DNA of 64,000 bases from Entomohabitans teleogrylli (GTDB taxonomy: Bacteria; Pseudomonadota; Gammaproteobacteria; Enterobacterales; Enterobacteriaceae). Below the pieces are notes generated by a model. It searched no databases and was not told where the DNA came from. It saw only the letters and a program-made list of their open reading frames with translations. Location of the stretch: assembly GCF_001484765.1 (NCBI RefSeq), contig NZ_LLXO01000012.1, positions 62,001-126,000 on the forward strand, given 5' to 3'. Positions 8,816 through 17,710 of this stretch are shown here, in pieces. The number at the start of each line of letters is the position of its first letter. The first letter of the stretch is position 1. Both the position numbers and the translations under genes were made by a program.

Positions 8816-9787
8816 ATGAACAAAAAGACCTTTTTTACGCTGCTTCTGGTCGTGGTGGTGATTTCTCTTGCCGTCTTGTTCCGCGCACAGAATCAGGATC
8901 TTCTGTTGCAGGGGGAAGTGGATGCGACCGAAGTGATCGTGACCTCGAAGGCGAAAGGGCGAGTGGTTGAGCGTCTGGTGGAAAGGGGCGATGACGTTAA
9001 AGCCGGACAATTGCTGATGAAGCTGGAAGCCCCGGAGCTGATAGCCCAGCTTAAAGCCGCCCAGGCGGCCCGCGATCAGGCCCAGGCGCAGCTTGATTTA
9101 TCCCTGCACGGCACCCGTGAAGAGAGCCTGCGTAATCTGAGGGCGAACCTTAAAGACGCCGAGGCCGCCTGGCGCAATGCCGAAGATGTCTGGCAGCGTA
9201 ACCGCAGCGTGGCGGCGAAAGGCTATATCTCCGCTCAGGAGCTGGAAGATTCGCGCAACAGCCGCGATAGCGCCTGGCAGAAAGTTCAGGCGGCGAAGGC
9301 CAGTATGGACGAAGGGTTGAACGGCGATCGCGACGAGCAGCGCCGTATCTACGTCGCTCAGCTACGCCAGGCAGAGCAGGAACTGCTGGAAATTCAGGTC
9401 CAGGTTGACGATCTGAATGTGCTGGCGCCAGTTGACGGTGAAGTGGGCCCCATTCCGGCGGAAACGGGAGAACTGCTGAACGCCTCCAGCCCGTTAATTA
9501 CCTTAGTGCGCCAGCCGCAGGCGTGGTTTGTATTTAACCTGCGTGAGGATATCCTCGCCCATGTCCGCAAAGGGGATAAGGTGAAGATCCGCGTGCCGGC
9601 TCTGAATAATCAGGAAATAGAGGCGGAGGTGCGCTATATCGCGCCGCTCGGCGATTACGCTACCAAACGCGCCACCCGGGCCACCGGGGATTTTGACCTG
9701 AAAACCTTCGAAGTCCGGCTGTGGCCGAGTCAGCCAGTTGACGGACTGCGTCAGGGGATGAGCGCGCTATGGCAATGGAAGGTTTAA
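8816..9787 (+). CDS. HlyD-family membrane fusion protein of an exporter
   Basis: This periplasmic adaptor is anchored by one N-terminal membrane helix (KTFFTLLLVVVVISLAVLF). A biotinyl/lipoyl-like barrel follows (VIVTSKAKGRVVERLVERGDDVKAGQLL), then a long coiled-coil hairpin around residues 70-190 and the second barrel half (LNVLAPVDGEVGPI). It resembles YhiI/YbhG-type proteins. ATG 8816 gives 323 residues; an in-frame GTG at 8780 would add 12 residues, and neither has a strong ribosome site. The end overlaps the next gene by 19 bp, so the three genes form an operon. Confidence 0.8.
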   Translation: MNKKTFFTLLLVVVVISLAVLFRAQNQDLLLQGEVDATEVIVTSKAKGRVVERLVERGDDVKAGQLLMKLEAPELIAQLKAAQAARDQAQAQLDLSLHGTREESLRNLRANLKDAEAAWRNAEDVWQRNRSVAAKGYISAQELEDSRNSRDSAWQKVQAAKASMDEGLNGDRDEQRRIYVAQLRQAEQELLEIQVQVDDLNVLAPVDGEVGPIPAETGELLNASSPLITLVRQPQAWFVFNLREDILAHVRKGDKVKIRVPALNNQEIEAEVRYIAPLGDYATKRATRATGDFDLKTFEVRLWPSQPVDGLRQGMSALWQWKV

Positions 9788-10923
9788 GGTCCGGCTGGCG
9801 CAGCTTCAGCCAGGCTTTCCGCCGCGAAATTCGTACCGCGTTCCGTAAACCGGTGATCCACTGGCTGGGCTGGTGCTTTCCGCTGCTGCTGTTCGGCCTG
9901 ATCGGCAGCAACTTTTCCGAGGGTACGCTGCTGGAACTGCCGGTGTCGGTGGTGGATAACGATCACAGTCAGCTTTCGCGTAACCTGATCCGTAAGCTGG
10001 ATGCCGGTTCCCATGCGCGAATTTCCGCCTATGAAGGCGGTCTTGCGGCGGCGGAACAGCGGCTACGCAACGCCCAGGATTACGGTCTGCTGTATATCCC
10101 GGCGGATTTTGAAGCCGATGTGCTGGCCGGACGCCAGCCGCAGGTGGTGTTTTACTATAACGCGCTGTTTTACGGAGCCGGGCTCTACTCCACCCAGGAT
10201 TTCAGTAGCCTGATGGCTGAACTGAACGGCAGCTATCGTTCGATTATCGCCGCCCAGACCGGCAAAACGCTGCCATCGCTGCCTGAGGTGGTGTTGTCCT
10301 ATGACAGCCTGTTCAATGCCAGCGGCAGCTATGTGTATTATCAACAGTTTGCCGCGACCATCCACCTGGTGCAACTGTTCGTGGTGACCTGCATGATCTA
10401 CGTACTGGCACGCAGTAAGCCGCTGATCTACTCCAGCTCTTTCAGCATGTCTTTACTGGGGAAGCTGGCGCCTTACACGCTTTGCTATACCACGCTGCTG
10501 ATGGCGGAGCTGGCGTTACTGGTGTGGATTTTCGACGCCCGGGTAGTGGGAAATCCGTGGTATATGCTGTGCGTCGGTTTCTTTTACGTGATGGCCGCCC
10601 AGAGCATTGGTCTGCTGCTGTTCGCCTTCACCAGTAGTGCGATTACCGCTTATACCCTGATGGGGATTATGGTCAGTATCGCGCTGACCTTTTCCGGGGT
10701 GGCGGTGCCGGAGCTGTCGATGCCGCTGCCGGCGCGCATTATCGCCAATATCGAGCCGTTAACCCACGCGCTGTATGCGATGTTTGATATTTTCCTGCGT
10801 CAGGTGCCCGGCAAACCGGTGGTGAGTGTTTGCGCGCTGCTGTTGATCTACCCGCTGGTGGCGGGTCTGCTGGTGCGCAGGCGTCTGCCGGCCAGGCTGC
10901 GCAAGCAGGAGGTGGTGCGGTGA
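9769..10923 (+). CDS. ABC-2 type transporter permease (YhhJ/YbhR-like), first
   Basis: The 384-residue inner-membrane protein has one N-terminal helix (HWLGWCFPLLLFGLIG), a periplasmic domain of about 150 residues (LPVSVVDNDHSQLSRNLIRKLDA), and five C-terminal helices. This is the ABC2_membrane_3 layout of YhhJ, YbhS and YbhR. It overlaps the HlyD-type gene upstream and the second permease downstream. No ATPase gene adjoins it, which is unusual for ABC-2 exporters. Confidence 0.82.
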   Translation: MAMEGLRSGWRSFSQAFRREIRTAFRKPVIHWLGWCFPLLLFGLIGSNFSEGTLLELPVSVVDNDHSQLSRNLIRKLDAGSHARISAYEGGLAAAEQRLRNAQDYGLLYIPADFEADVLAGRQPQVVFYYNALFYGAGLYSTQDFSSLMAELNGSYRSIIAAQTGKTLPSLPEVVLSYDSLFNASGSYVYYQQFAATIHLVQLFVVTCMIYVLARSKPLIYSSSFSMSLLGKLAPYTLCYTTLLMAELALLVWIFDARVVGNPWYMLCVGFFYVMAAQSIGLLLFAFTSSAITAYTLMGIMVSIALTFSGVAVPELSMPLPARIIANIEPLTHALYAMFDIFLRQVPGKPVVSVCALLLIYPLVAGLLVRRRLPARLRKQEVVR

Positions 10924-12065
10924 AAGCGGCGCTGAAAATGTACCAGGCGACCTTTATCAAAGTGTTGATGGGGTTGCTGGAGCGGCCGATGTGGATGCTG
11001 CTGTTGGTCTCCCTGTGCGTGATGAGCATGGTCTATGCCCACCGTACGGTCTGGGATCTGCCTGTGGCGGTGGTCGATCAGGATCACAGTACCGCCAGCC
11101 GGCTGCTAATTCGCAATCTTGATGCGACCGCGAAGATCAACATGCGCAGCTACGAAAGCGTTAACGAGGCGGTGCGCGATCTCGGCTGGCGCCGGCTGTT
11201 TGCGGTGATCATTATGCCGCAGGATCTGGAAAAGAAGCTGCTGGCCGGTAAGTCGGTGACGGTGCCGGTTTACGGCGATGCCACTAACCGATTAGCCAAT
11301 GGTCAGATCCAGCAGGACGTGGTGGCCGCATACCAGGAGATGCTTAACCATTACGATATTGAATTGATGCTGCGCAGTGGCTTCAGCTATCGTCAGGCGC
11401 AGGTCATTCTGACGCCAATCATCGCCCAAACCCAGGATCTGTTTAATCCCGGTATCAGCTTTGCCGCGATTATTTTCCCCGGTCTGTTGGTGATGTTGTT
11501 ACAGCATTCGCTGATGATCGCCAGCGTGCGGGTCAGTATCGCCATGCGCGCCCAGGGGAAGCCGCCGCTGCCGGTCTACCTCGGCGGGCTGTCGGCGCTG
11601 CTGCCGATCTGGCTGTTTCTATCGATTGTGCTGTTTGTACTGTGGCCCTGGGTACTGGGATACCGCCAGACGGCGGGGATAGCGGAAATCTTGCTGTTGA
11701 CCTTTCCGTTTCTGCTGGCGGTGCTGGGGCTTGGCAAGTTGCTGACCGAGTGCCTGCGCAGCGTGGAGATGATCTATCTGACGCTGTCTTTCATCACCAT
11801 GCCGGTATTTTATATTTCCGGTACTATCTGGCCGTTACAGGCGATGCCTGGCTGGGTGCGGGCGGTCTCTTATATGCTGCCGTCGACATGGGCGACCAAA
11901 GCGATCGCCGGCGTTAACCAGATGGGGCTCTCCTGGCACAGCGCGCTGACGGACGTCATGATGCTGTTACTGCTGGGGGCGTTTTACACGCTGCTGGGAA
12001 TGGGCGTTGGGCTGCTGCGCGATACCGGGCGCCTGCGGAAACTGCTGCGGCGCCGGGCCGGATAA
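10920..12065 (+). CDS. ABC-2 type transporter permease, second
   Basis: This 381-residue paralogue of the preceding permease has the same plan: an N-terminal helix, periplasmic domain LPVAVVDQDHSTASRLLIRN, then five or six helices ending near LLGMGVGLLR. The start is GTG 10920, overlapping the upstream stop by four bases, with AGGAGG at 10907-10912. The two permeases probably form a heterodimer joined to the HlyD-type adaptor. The ATP-hydrolysing partner must be encoded elsewhere, or the complex uses an ATPase from another operon. Confidence 0.82.
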   Translation: MKAALKMYQATFIKVLMGLLERPMWMLLLVSLCVMSMVYAHRTVWDLPVAVVDQDHSTASRLLIRNLDATAKINMRSYESVNEAVRDLGWRRLFAVIIMPQDLEKKLLAGKSVTVPVYGDATNRLANGQIQQDVVAAYQEMLNHYDIELMLRSGFSYRQAQVILTPIIAQTQDLFNPGISFAAIIFPGLLVMLLQHSLMIASVRVSIAMRAQGKPPLPVYLGGLSALLPIWLFLSIVLFVLWPWVLGYRQTAGIAEILLLTFPFLLAVLGLGKLLTECLRSVEMIYLTLSFITMPVFYISGTIWPLQAMPGWVRAVSYMLPSTWATKAIAGVNQMGLSWHSALTDVMMLLLLGAFYTLLGMGVGLLRDTGRLRKLLRRRAG

Positions 12066-12133
12066 CGGCTGCGTTACTCAGACCCGGCCCTGAATGCGTA
12101 TTTGGGCCTGGTCGATGACGGGAGGGCTGATTA

Positions 12134-12412
12134 TCAGTTCAGCATCATCGGCCATTCCGGCGGCGTGCGGCTCATCACATCCATGAATACCTCTTTGAAG
12201 TGGGCCCACATCACCGGAAAATCGAGACTCAGGCCCAGCAACCCGGTAGCGAACCAGCAGGAGGCGGCAATCCCCATGCCGCTGGAGACGATCGCCAGCG
12301 CGTGATAGTCCGACTTGCGAAATTTAACGTTCAGGGTGCTGGCCAGAAACATAAGCACCGCACTCAGCAACTGCCAGCGCATTAAAATCACACTGGTGGT
12401 GATGGTAGCCAT
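12134..12412 (-). CDS. yjcB: Small membrane protein YjcB
   Basis: This 92-residue protein starts MATITTSVILMRWQLLSA and ends PPEWPMMLN, like E. coli YjcB (93 residues), whose gene also lies near ssb and soxS. Two hydrophobic segments (about 10-30 and 40-62) suggest an inner-membrane location. Its function is not known. Confidence 0.88.
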   Translation of the reverse strand: MATITTSVILMRWQLLSAVLMFLASTLNVKFRKSDYHALAIVSSGMGIAASCWFATGLLGLSLDFPVMWAHFKEVFMDVMSRTPPEWPMMLN

Positions 12413-12628
12413 GAAAACCGTTCCTCAGGATATGTCGAATAACGCTCACGGACGCTTGCGGCATCACAATCCGGGTCTGAGAGCGTTAGTTGCTGCAGAA
12501 AAATAGACAGAGAGCGGGTTAGCTCTCTTTTGTGAACTATATCACATTTGCGGATTTATTCACCAGCAACAAAACGGCGCCTGGCGCGGTTAATGCCCCA
12601 CGGCGGCGGCGGGGCCGCCAGCGGGCTT

Positions 12629-12952
12629 TCAGGCGTGGTGGCGGTAGTCGGTCGGGGTGCGGTCATACTCCCGGCGAAAGACCCGGGAAAAGGTTTGCTG
12701 GGAAACGTAGCCAAAATCCATGGCGATATCAAAAATAGGTTTTTTGGTGGTGCGCAACGCTTCGGCAGCCAGCACCAGGCGACGCTGGCGAATGTAGTCG
12801 CCCAGGGTCTGGCGCATCACTGTGCGGAACATACGCTGCAGGTACCACTTCGAATAACCGGATTTTTTGGCCACGATATCAATGTTCATGGGCTGGTCAA
12901 TGTGCTCGTCAATCCATGCAGTCAAGGTGTGAATAATCTCCCGGTGTGACAT
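12629..12952 (-). CDS. soxS: Superoxide-response transcription activator SoxS (AraC family)
   Basis: SoxS is a 107-residue stand-alone AraC/XylS DNA-binding domain that activates the superoxide regulon. Two helix-turn-helix units are visible (MNIDIVAKKSGYSKWYLQRM and PIFDIAMDFGYVSQQTFSRV). Length equals E. coli SoxS. It is divergent from soxR, and its promoter contains the SoxR operator at 13004-13021. Confidence 0.97.
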   Translation of the reverse strand: MSHREIIHTLTAWIDEHIDQPMNIDIVAKKSGYSKWYLQRMFRTVMRQTLGDYIRQRRLVLAAEALRTTKKPIFDIAMDFGYVSQQTFSRVFRREYDRTPTDYRHHA

Positions 12953-13003
12953 GTCATCCTCTCCTTTATCGATTAGCTCTTGTTACTGACCGGGAGTATA
13001 ATT

Positions 13004-13021
13004 CCTCAAGTTAACTTGAGG
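13004..13021. promoter_or_regulatory. SoxR operator in the soxS promoter
   Basis: The perfect 18-bp palindrome CCTCAAGTTAACTTGAGG matches the E. coli soxS operator. On the minus strand it sits between TTTACC (-35) and TATACT (-10), giving the overlong spacer typical of MerR-family promoters. Oxidised SoxR activates soxS from here. It also lies only 11 bp before the soxR start codon. Confidence 0.95.
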
Positions 13022-13032
13022 TAAAGTCCATT

Positions 13033-13491
13033 TTGCAAAACCAGGCATCTGCTTTAAAAAAATTCCTCACCCCCGGCGAAGTAGCGAAGCGAAGCGGCGT
13101 GGCGGTGTCGGCCCTGCATTTTTATGAGAGCAAAGGGCTTATCAAAAGCATTCGCAGCGCCGGCAATCAGCGGCGCTATACCCGCGATGTCCTGCGCTAT
13201 GTGGCGATTATCAAAATCGCCCAGCGTATCGGCATTCCGTTGAGCACTATCCGCGATGCGTTCAGCGTTCTGCCGGAGGGGCATACCCTGAGCGCTAAAG
13301 AGTGGAAGGTGTTGTCGCGCCAGTGGCGTGAAGAGTTGGATCGGCGTATTCGCACCCTGGTGGCGCTGCGCGACGATCTGGATGGCTGCATCGGCTGTGG
13401 CTGTCTGTCGCGTCGCGACTGCCCGCTGCGCAACCCTGACGATCGTCTGGGTGAGCAGGGGACCGGCGCCCGATTGCTGGAAGACGACTAA
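13033..13491 (+). CDS. soxR: Redox-sensing regulator SoxR (MerR family, [2Fe-2S])
   Basis: This 152-residue MerR-type regulator has an N-terminal winged helix ([20 protein letters not shown]), a dimerisation helix, and the iron-sulfur cluster motif [12 protein letters not shown]. It senses redox-cycling compounds and activates soxS. The start appears to be TTG 13033, since no ATG or GTG precedes the conserved [11 protein letters not shown] in this frame. The operator half GAGG could serve as a weak ribosome site. E. coli SoxR has 154 residues and an ATG start. Confidence 0.95.
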   Translation: MQNQASALKKFLTPGEVAKRSGVAVSALHFYESKGLIKSIRSAGNQRRYTRDVLRYVAIIKIAQRIGIPLSTIRDAFSVLPEGHTLSAKEWKVLSRQWREELDRRIRTLVALRDDLDGCIGCGCLSRRDCPLRNPDDRLGEQGTGARLLEDD

Positions 13492-13598
13492 ACGCTGTTC
13501 GCGTAGCGGTAGTGATTAGCCGGCGCGTCCACGCCGCCGGGCGGAATCGCGCGCTATTCTCTATAGTGGAATGAATCTCACCGCTTTGCGGAGGCACT

Positions 13599-14264
13599 AT
13601 GGTTGTTGTCCACCACCTTGAACGTTCGCGCTCCTGGCGCGTGCTGTGGATGCTCGAAGAGCTTGGTATTCCCTGGAAAATGGTGCGCTACTCCCGGGAA
13701 CCTTCGATGCTGGCGCCGGAGGCATTGAAGAAGATCCACCCGCTGGGTAAGTCGCCGGTCATTGAAGACAACGGCCATGTACTGGCGGAGTCCGCGGCGA
13801 TTCTTGAGTATCTACAGGAAACGTACGACAGTGCGCAACAGTTGCGGCCGCAAGGGCAGGAAGAGCGCCTGCAATACCGTTTCTGGCTGCACTATGCCGA
13901 AGGTTCCCTGATGCCGCCACTGTTGCTGAAACTGGTACTTGGGCAAATGGGCAAAGCGCCGGTACCCTGGCTGCTGCGCCCGCTGGGTAAGGTGCTGGGT
14001 AAAGGGGTGGAAAGCGCCTTTCTCAACCAGCAACTGGCGACCCATAGTCGCTTTATTGAGCAGCATCTGGCTGAGCACCGCTGGTTCAGCGGCGAGCAGT
14101 TCAGCGTCGCCGATATCCAGATGAGCTTTCCGGCGTCGGTTCTGCTGGCGCGCGGTGGGCAGGGCGATTTACCCCATCTGAGCGACTGGCTGGCGCGCGG
14201 CAGGCAACGTCCGGCGTGGCAGCGGGCCGAGGAGGCGGGCGGTCCTTTTGATCTGCCTGGTTAG
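13599..14264 (+). CDS. Glutathione S-transferase family protein
   Basis: The 221-residue protein has an N-terminal thioredoxin-like domain (VVVHHLERSRSWRVLWMLEEL, HPLGKSPVIEDNG, LAESAAILEYL) and an all-helical C-terminal domain with FSVADIQMSFPA near residue 165. It would conjugate or reduce electrophiles with glutathione in the cytoplasm. Its place beside soxRS suggests a role in oxidative stress, but no SoxS box was identified. The ribosome site GGAGG lies about five bases before ATG 13599. Confidence 0.88.
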   Translation: MVVVHHLERSRSWRVLWMLEELGIPWKMVRYSREPSMLAPEALKKIHPLGKSPVIEDNGHVLAESAAILEYLQETYDSAQQLRPQGQEERLQYRFWLHYAEGSLMPPLLLKLVLGQMGKAPVPWLLRPLGKVLGKGVESAFLNQQLATHSRFIEQHLAEHRWFSGEQFSVADIQMSFPASVLLARGGQGDLPHLSDWLARGRQRPAWQRAEEAGGPFDLPG

Positions 14265-14442
14265 TGTGAACGGCGCAGATGTTAATAATTTGCGCACCGG
14301 CGATAACGTTTGCGCATCAGCAGGCGATTAATTCGCCGGCAAGCGGTTTTTTTCGCAAAAAGCGTGAAAGTTTGGTTGAAACGGGCGCTATGAAGACCGG
14401 ATAATCGTTTGCCTGTATTTCTTAGCCGTTTTTTACGCGCCA

Positions 14443-14458
14443 GGTTAAACGTTTGCGT
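14443..14458. promoter_or_regulatory. Candidate PurR box upstream of ghxP
   Basis: GGTTAAACGTTTGCGT shares its last 12 bases with the PurR consensus ACGCAAACGTTTGCGT; the left arm is imperfect. Weaker CGTTTGC cores recur near 14307 and 14406. Purine permease genes are known PurR targets, which makes the site plausible. Confidence 0.5.
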
Positions 14459-14556
14459 GGCGACTGGCGTAATGCAGCAGGGCAGATATTTTGCCGGCGA
14501 AAGGATGTTCGCGCTGCGGGAAAATTCAATCATAAATACTCAGGGGATGTTTCACT

Positions 14557-15906
14557 ATGTCTACGCCTTCAGCGCGTACCAGCGGTTCGCTTGACGCCTG
14601 GTTTAAGATTTCCGCACGCGGCAGTACCGTGCGTCAGGAAGTTGTCGCCGGTCTCACCACGTTCCTCGCTATGGTCTATTCGGTTATCGTGGTGCCGGGA
14701 ATGCTGGGCAAGGCCGGTTTTCCGCCAGCGGCCGTGTTTGTTTCAACCTGCCTGGTCGCTGGTTTCGGGTCCATCGTCATGGGGCTGTGGGCAAACCTGC
14801 CGATGGCTATCGGCTGCGCCATCTCATTAACCGCATTTACCGCTTTTAGCCTGGTGCTGGGTCAGCAGATCAGCGTACCGGTGGCTCTCGGCGCCGTATT
14901 CCTGATGGGGGTACTGTTTACCGTTATCTCCGCGACTGGTATCCGCAGTTGGATCCTGCGTAATTTGCCGATGGGCGTCGCTCACGGTACCGGCATCGGG
15001 ATTGGTCTGTTCCTGCTGTTGATTGCCGCCAACGGCGTTGGCCTGGTGATTAAAAACCCGCTGGAAGGGTTGCCGGTGGCATTGGGCCACTTCACCAGCT
15101 TCCCGGTGATCATGACGCTGATCGGGCTGGCGGTCATTATCGGTCTGGAGAAAATGAAAGTGCCGGGCGGTATTCTGCTGACCATTATCGGCATCTCTGT
15201 TGTCGGGCTGATTTTCGACCCGACAGTGCATTTCTCCGGCATCTTTGCCATGCCGTCCCTCAGCGATGAGCAGGGTAACTCACTGATTGGTAGTCTGGAT
15301 ATTATGGGCGCGCTTAACCCGGTAATTCTGCCCAGCGTGCTGGCGCTGGTCATGACCGCGGTATTTGACGCCACCGGGACCATTCGCGCGGTGGCCGGCC
15401 AGGCGAACCTGCTGGATAAAGACGGGCAGATTATTGATGGCGGCAAGGCGCTGACCACCGACTCCCTGAGCAGCGTCTTTTCCGGCCTGGTTGGGGCGGC
15501 GCCAGCGGCGGTATATATCGAATCCGCGGCGGGTACCGCGGCAGGAGGCAAGACCGGCCTGACGGCGATTACTGTCGGCGTGTTGTTCCTGCTGATTCTG
15601 TTCCTGTCGCCGCTCTCTTACCTGGTGCCGGCCTACGCTACCGCGCCGGCGCTGATGTATGTTGGCCTGCTGATGTTGAGCAACGTCGCTAAAATCGATT
15701 TCAACGACTTTGTTGACGCGATGGCCGGGCTTATCACCGCGGTGTTTATTGTCCTGACCTGCAACATTGTGACCGGTATTATGATCGGCTTCGCGTCGCT
15801 GGTGGTGGGGCGCATTGTCTCCGGCGAATGGCGTAAACTGAACGCCGGCACCGTGGTTATCGCCGTGGCGCTGGTGGCGTTTTACGCCGGTGGTTGGGCT
15901 ATCTAA
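14557..15906 (+). CDS. ghxP: Guanine/hypoxanthine permease GhxP (YjcD)
   Basis: This is a proton-coupled inner-membrane importer of guanine and hypoxanthine from the NCS2/AzgA-like family. The 449-residue protein is nearly identical along its length to E. coli GhxP: it starts [18 protein letters not shown] and keeps [16 protein letters not shown] and [17 protein letters not shown]. About 13 membrane helices are visible. A PurR-like site lies upstream and a terminator follows. Confidence 0.96.
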   Translation: MSTPSARTSGSLDAWFKISARGSTVRQEVVAGLTTFLAMVYSVIVVPGMLGKAGFPPAAVFVSTCLVAGFGSIVMGLWANLPMAIGCAISLTAFTAFSLVLGQQISVPVALGAVFLMGVLFTVISATGIRSWILRNLPMGVAHGTGIGIGLFLLLIAANGVGLVIKNPLEGLPVALGHFTSFPVIMTLIGLAVIIGLEKMKVPGGILLTIIGISVVGLIFDPTVHFSGIFAMPSLSDEQGNSLIGSLDIMGALNPVILPSVLALVMTAVFDATGTIRAVAGQANLLDKDGQIIDGGKALTTDSLSSVFSGLVGAAPAAVYIESAAGTAAGGKTGLTAITVGVLFLLILFLSPLSYLVPAYATAPALMYVGLLMLSNVAKIDFNDFVDAMAGLITAVFIVLTCNIVTGIMIGFASLVVGRIVSGEWRKLNAGTVVIAVALVAFYAGGWAI

Positions 15907-15924
15907 CGTTTCTGACTTTCCCGG

Positions 15925-15952
15925 ACAGGCCGAATTTTCGGCCTGTTTTTTT
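15925..15952 (+). terminator. Rho-independent terminator of ghxP
   Basis: ACAGGCCGAA (15925-15934) pairs with TTCGGCCTGT (15937-15946) and is followed by a run of seven T residues. Confidence 0.93.
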
Positions 15953-15993
15953 ATCTGGTTTAATCCGCTTCCTGTTTCCTTATCGTAGAAAAA

Positions 15994-16015
15994 GTTGTTC
16001 TATTATCAGAACAAC
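15994..16015. promoter_or_regulatory. Inverted repeat upstream of yjcE
   Basis: GTTGTTCT (15994-16001) and AGAACAAC (16008-16015) form a perfect 8-bp dyad with a 6-nt spacer ATTATC. It is 49 bp before the yjcE start and has no T-run, so an operator in the yjcE promoter is more likely than a terminator. The binding protein is unknown. Confidence 0.5.
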
Positions 16016-16063
16016 ATTCGCCTGCCGGTTGGCGGGTAGCAAAACATCGCGACTAAGGAAAGC

Positions 16064-17710
16064 ATGGAAATCTTTTTTACTATTCTCATTTTGACCCTTG
16101 TGGTCTCACTGTCCGGCGTAGCCACGCGCATCCTGCCTTTTCAGGTTCCCCTGCCGCTGATGCAGATTCTGCTCGGGGCGCTACTGGCATGGCCGACGTT
16201 CGGGTTGCATGTCGACTTTAACCCGGAACTGTTCCTGGTACTGTTTATCCCGCCGCTGCTGTTCGCCGATGGCTGGAAGACCCCCACCCGGGAGTTTATC
16301 CACCACGGCCGGGAAATTATCGGCCTGGCGCTGATGCTGGTACTGGTGACCGTCGTCGGGATCGGCTACCTGATTTACTGGATGGTGCCGGGGATCCCGC
16401 TGATTCCGGCGTTCGCCCTTGCGGCTGTATTGTCGCCCACCGATGCCGTCGCTCTGTCAGGCATTGTCGGCGAGGGGCGTATTCCCAAGAAAATCATGGG
16501 GATTTTGCAGGGCGAGGCGCTGATGAACGACGCTTCCGGCCTGGTGTCCCTGAAGTTTGCCGTCGCCGTGGCGATGGGGACGATGGTCTTTACCGTCGGC
16601 GGCGCGACCTTTGAATTTATGAAAGTGGCCGTGGGCGGTCTGCTGGCGGGGATTGCCGTCAGCCTGCTGTACGGGCGCTCTCTGCGCCTGATGAGCCGCT
16701 GGAGCGGCGACGAACCGGCAACCCAGATTGTCCTGCTATTCCTGTTGCCGTTCGCCTCTTACCTGATTGCGGAACATATCGGCGTTTCCGGGATTCTGGC
16801 GGCGGTGGCCGCCGGGATGACCATTACCCGCTCCGGGGTGATGCGCACCGCGCCGCTGGCAATGCGCCTGCGCGCTAACAGCGTCTGGGCGATGCTGGAA
16901 TTTGTGTTCAATGGCATGGTGTTCCTGATGCTGGGTCTGCAACTGCCGGGGATTTTGCAAACCTCGCTGGCGGCGGCGGAGATCGATCCCAACGTGGAGA
17001 CCTGGATGCTGTTTATGGACATTATCCTGGTCTACTTTGCGCTGATTCTGGTGCGCTTCCTGTGGCTGTGGGCAATGAAGAACATCAGCCTGCGTTTCCT
17101 GAAGAAGAAGCCGATGGAGTTTGGTAGTTACAGCACCCGGGAACTGCTGATCGCCTCCTTTGCCGGGGTGCGCGGCGCCATCACGCTGGCCGGCGTGCTC
17201 TCTATCCCGCTGTTCCTGCCGGACGGCAGCGCCTTCCCCGCCCGTTATGAACTGGTGTTTATCGCCGCCGGAGTGATTCTGGTCTCGCTGCTGGTGGGGG
17301 TTGTTATGCTGCCCATCCTGTTGCGCCACGTCGAGGTGACTGATCATGCCCAGGCGCACAAAGAGGAGCGCCTTGCCCGGTCAACAACCGCGGAAGTCGC
17401 TATTGTGGCGATTCAGAAGATGGAAGAGCGCCTGCTGACGGATACCAACGAGAACATTGACGATCAATTGATTAAAGAGGTGAGCTCGCGGGTGATCGGT
17501 AACCTGCGGCGCCGGGCCGATGGTCGTGACGACGCGGGCAATAGCGAGATGGAAGAGAACCTTGAGCGCCGTTTCCGCCTGGCGGCGCTGCGCTCCGAAC
17601 GCGCCGAGCTCTACCATCTGCGCGCCACGCAGCAGATTAGCAACGAGACCCTGCAAAAGATGCTGCACGATCTCGACCTGCTGGAAGCATTACTGATCGA
17701 GAAGAGTTAA
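16064..17710 (+). CDS. yjcE: CPA1-family Na+/H+ antiporter YjcE
   Basis: This 548-residue predicted sodium/proton antiporter matches E. coli YjcE (549). It has about 12 helices, with the CPA1 signatures AAVLSPTDAVALSGI and GEALMNDASGLVSLKFAVA and the loop FAGVRGAITLAGVL. A cytoplasmic helical tail of about 130 residues follows (EERLLTDTNENIDDQ onwards). The gene ends inside the end of the convergent LysR gene, with four bases shared. Confidence 0.93.
   Translation: MEIFFTILILTLVVSLSGVATRILPFQVPLPLMQILLGALLAWPTFGLHVDFNPELFLVLFIPPLLFADGWKTPTREFIHHGREIIGLALMLVLVTVVGIGYLIYWMVPGIPLIPAFALAAVLSPTDAVALSGIVGEGRIPKKIMGILQGEALMNDASGLVSLKFAVAVAMGTMVFTVGGATFEFMKVAVGGLLAGIAVSLLYGRSLRLMSRWSGDEPATQIVLLFLLPFASYLIAEHIGVSGILAAVAAGMTITRSGVMRTAPLAMRLRANSVWAMLEFVFNGMVFLMLGLQLPGILQTSLAAAEIDPNVETWMLFMDIILVYFALILVRFLWLWAMKNISLRFLKKKPMEFGSYSTRELLIASFAGVRGAITLAGVLSIPLFLPDGSAFPARYELVFIAAGVILVSLLVGVVMLPILLRHVEVTDHAQAHKEERLARSTTAEVAIVAIQKMEERLLTDTNENIDDQLIKEVSSRVIGNLRRRADGRDDAGNSEMEENLERRFRLAALRSERAELYHLRATQQISNETLQKMLHDLDLLEALLIEKS

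Noticed and set aside
13492..13598. A small RNA like SraL between soxR and the next gene.
   Set aside because: The gap is only about 105 bp, and I found neither the expected terminator nor a sequence I could match.
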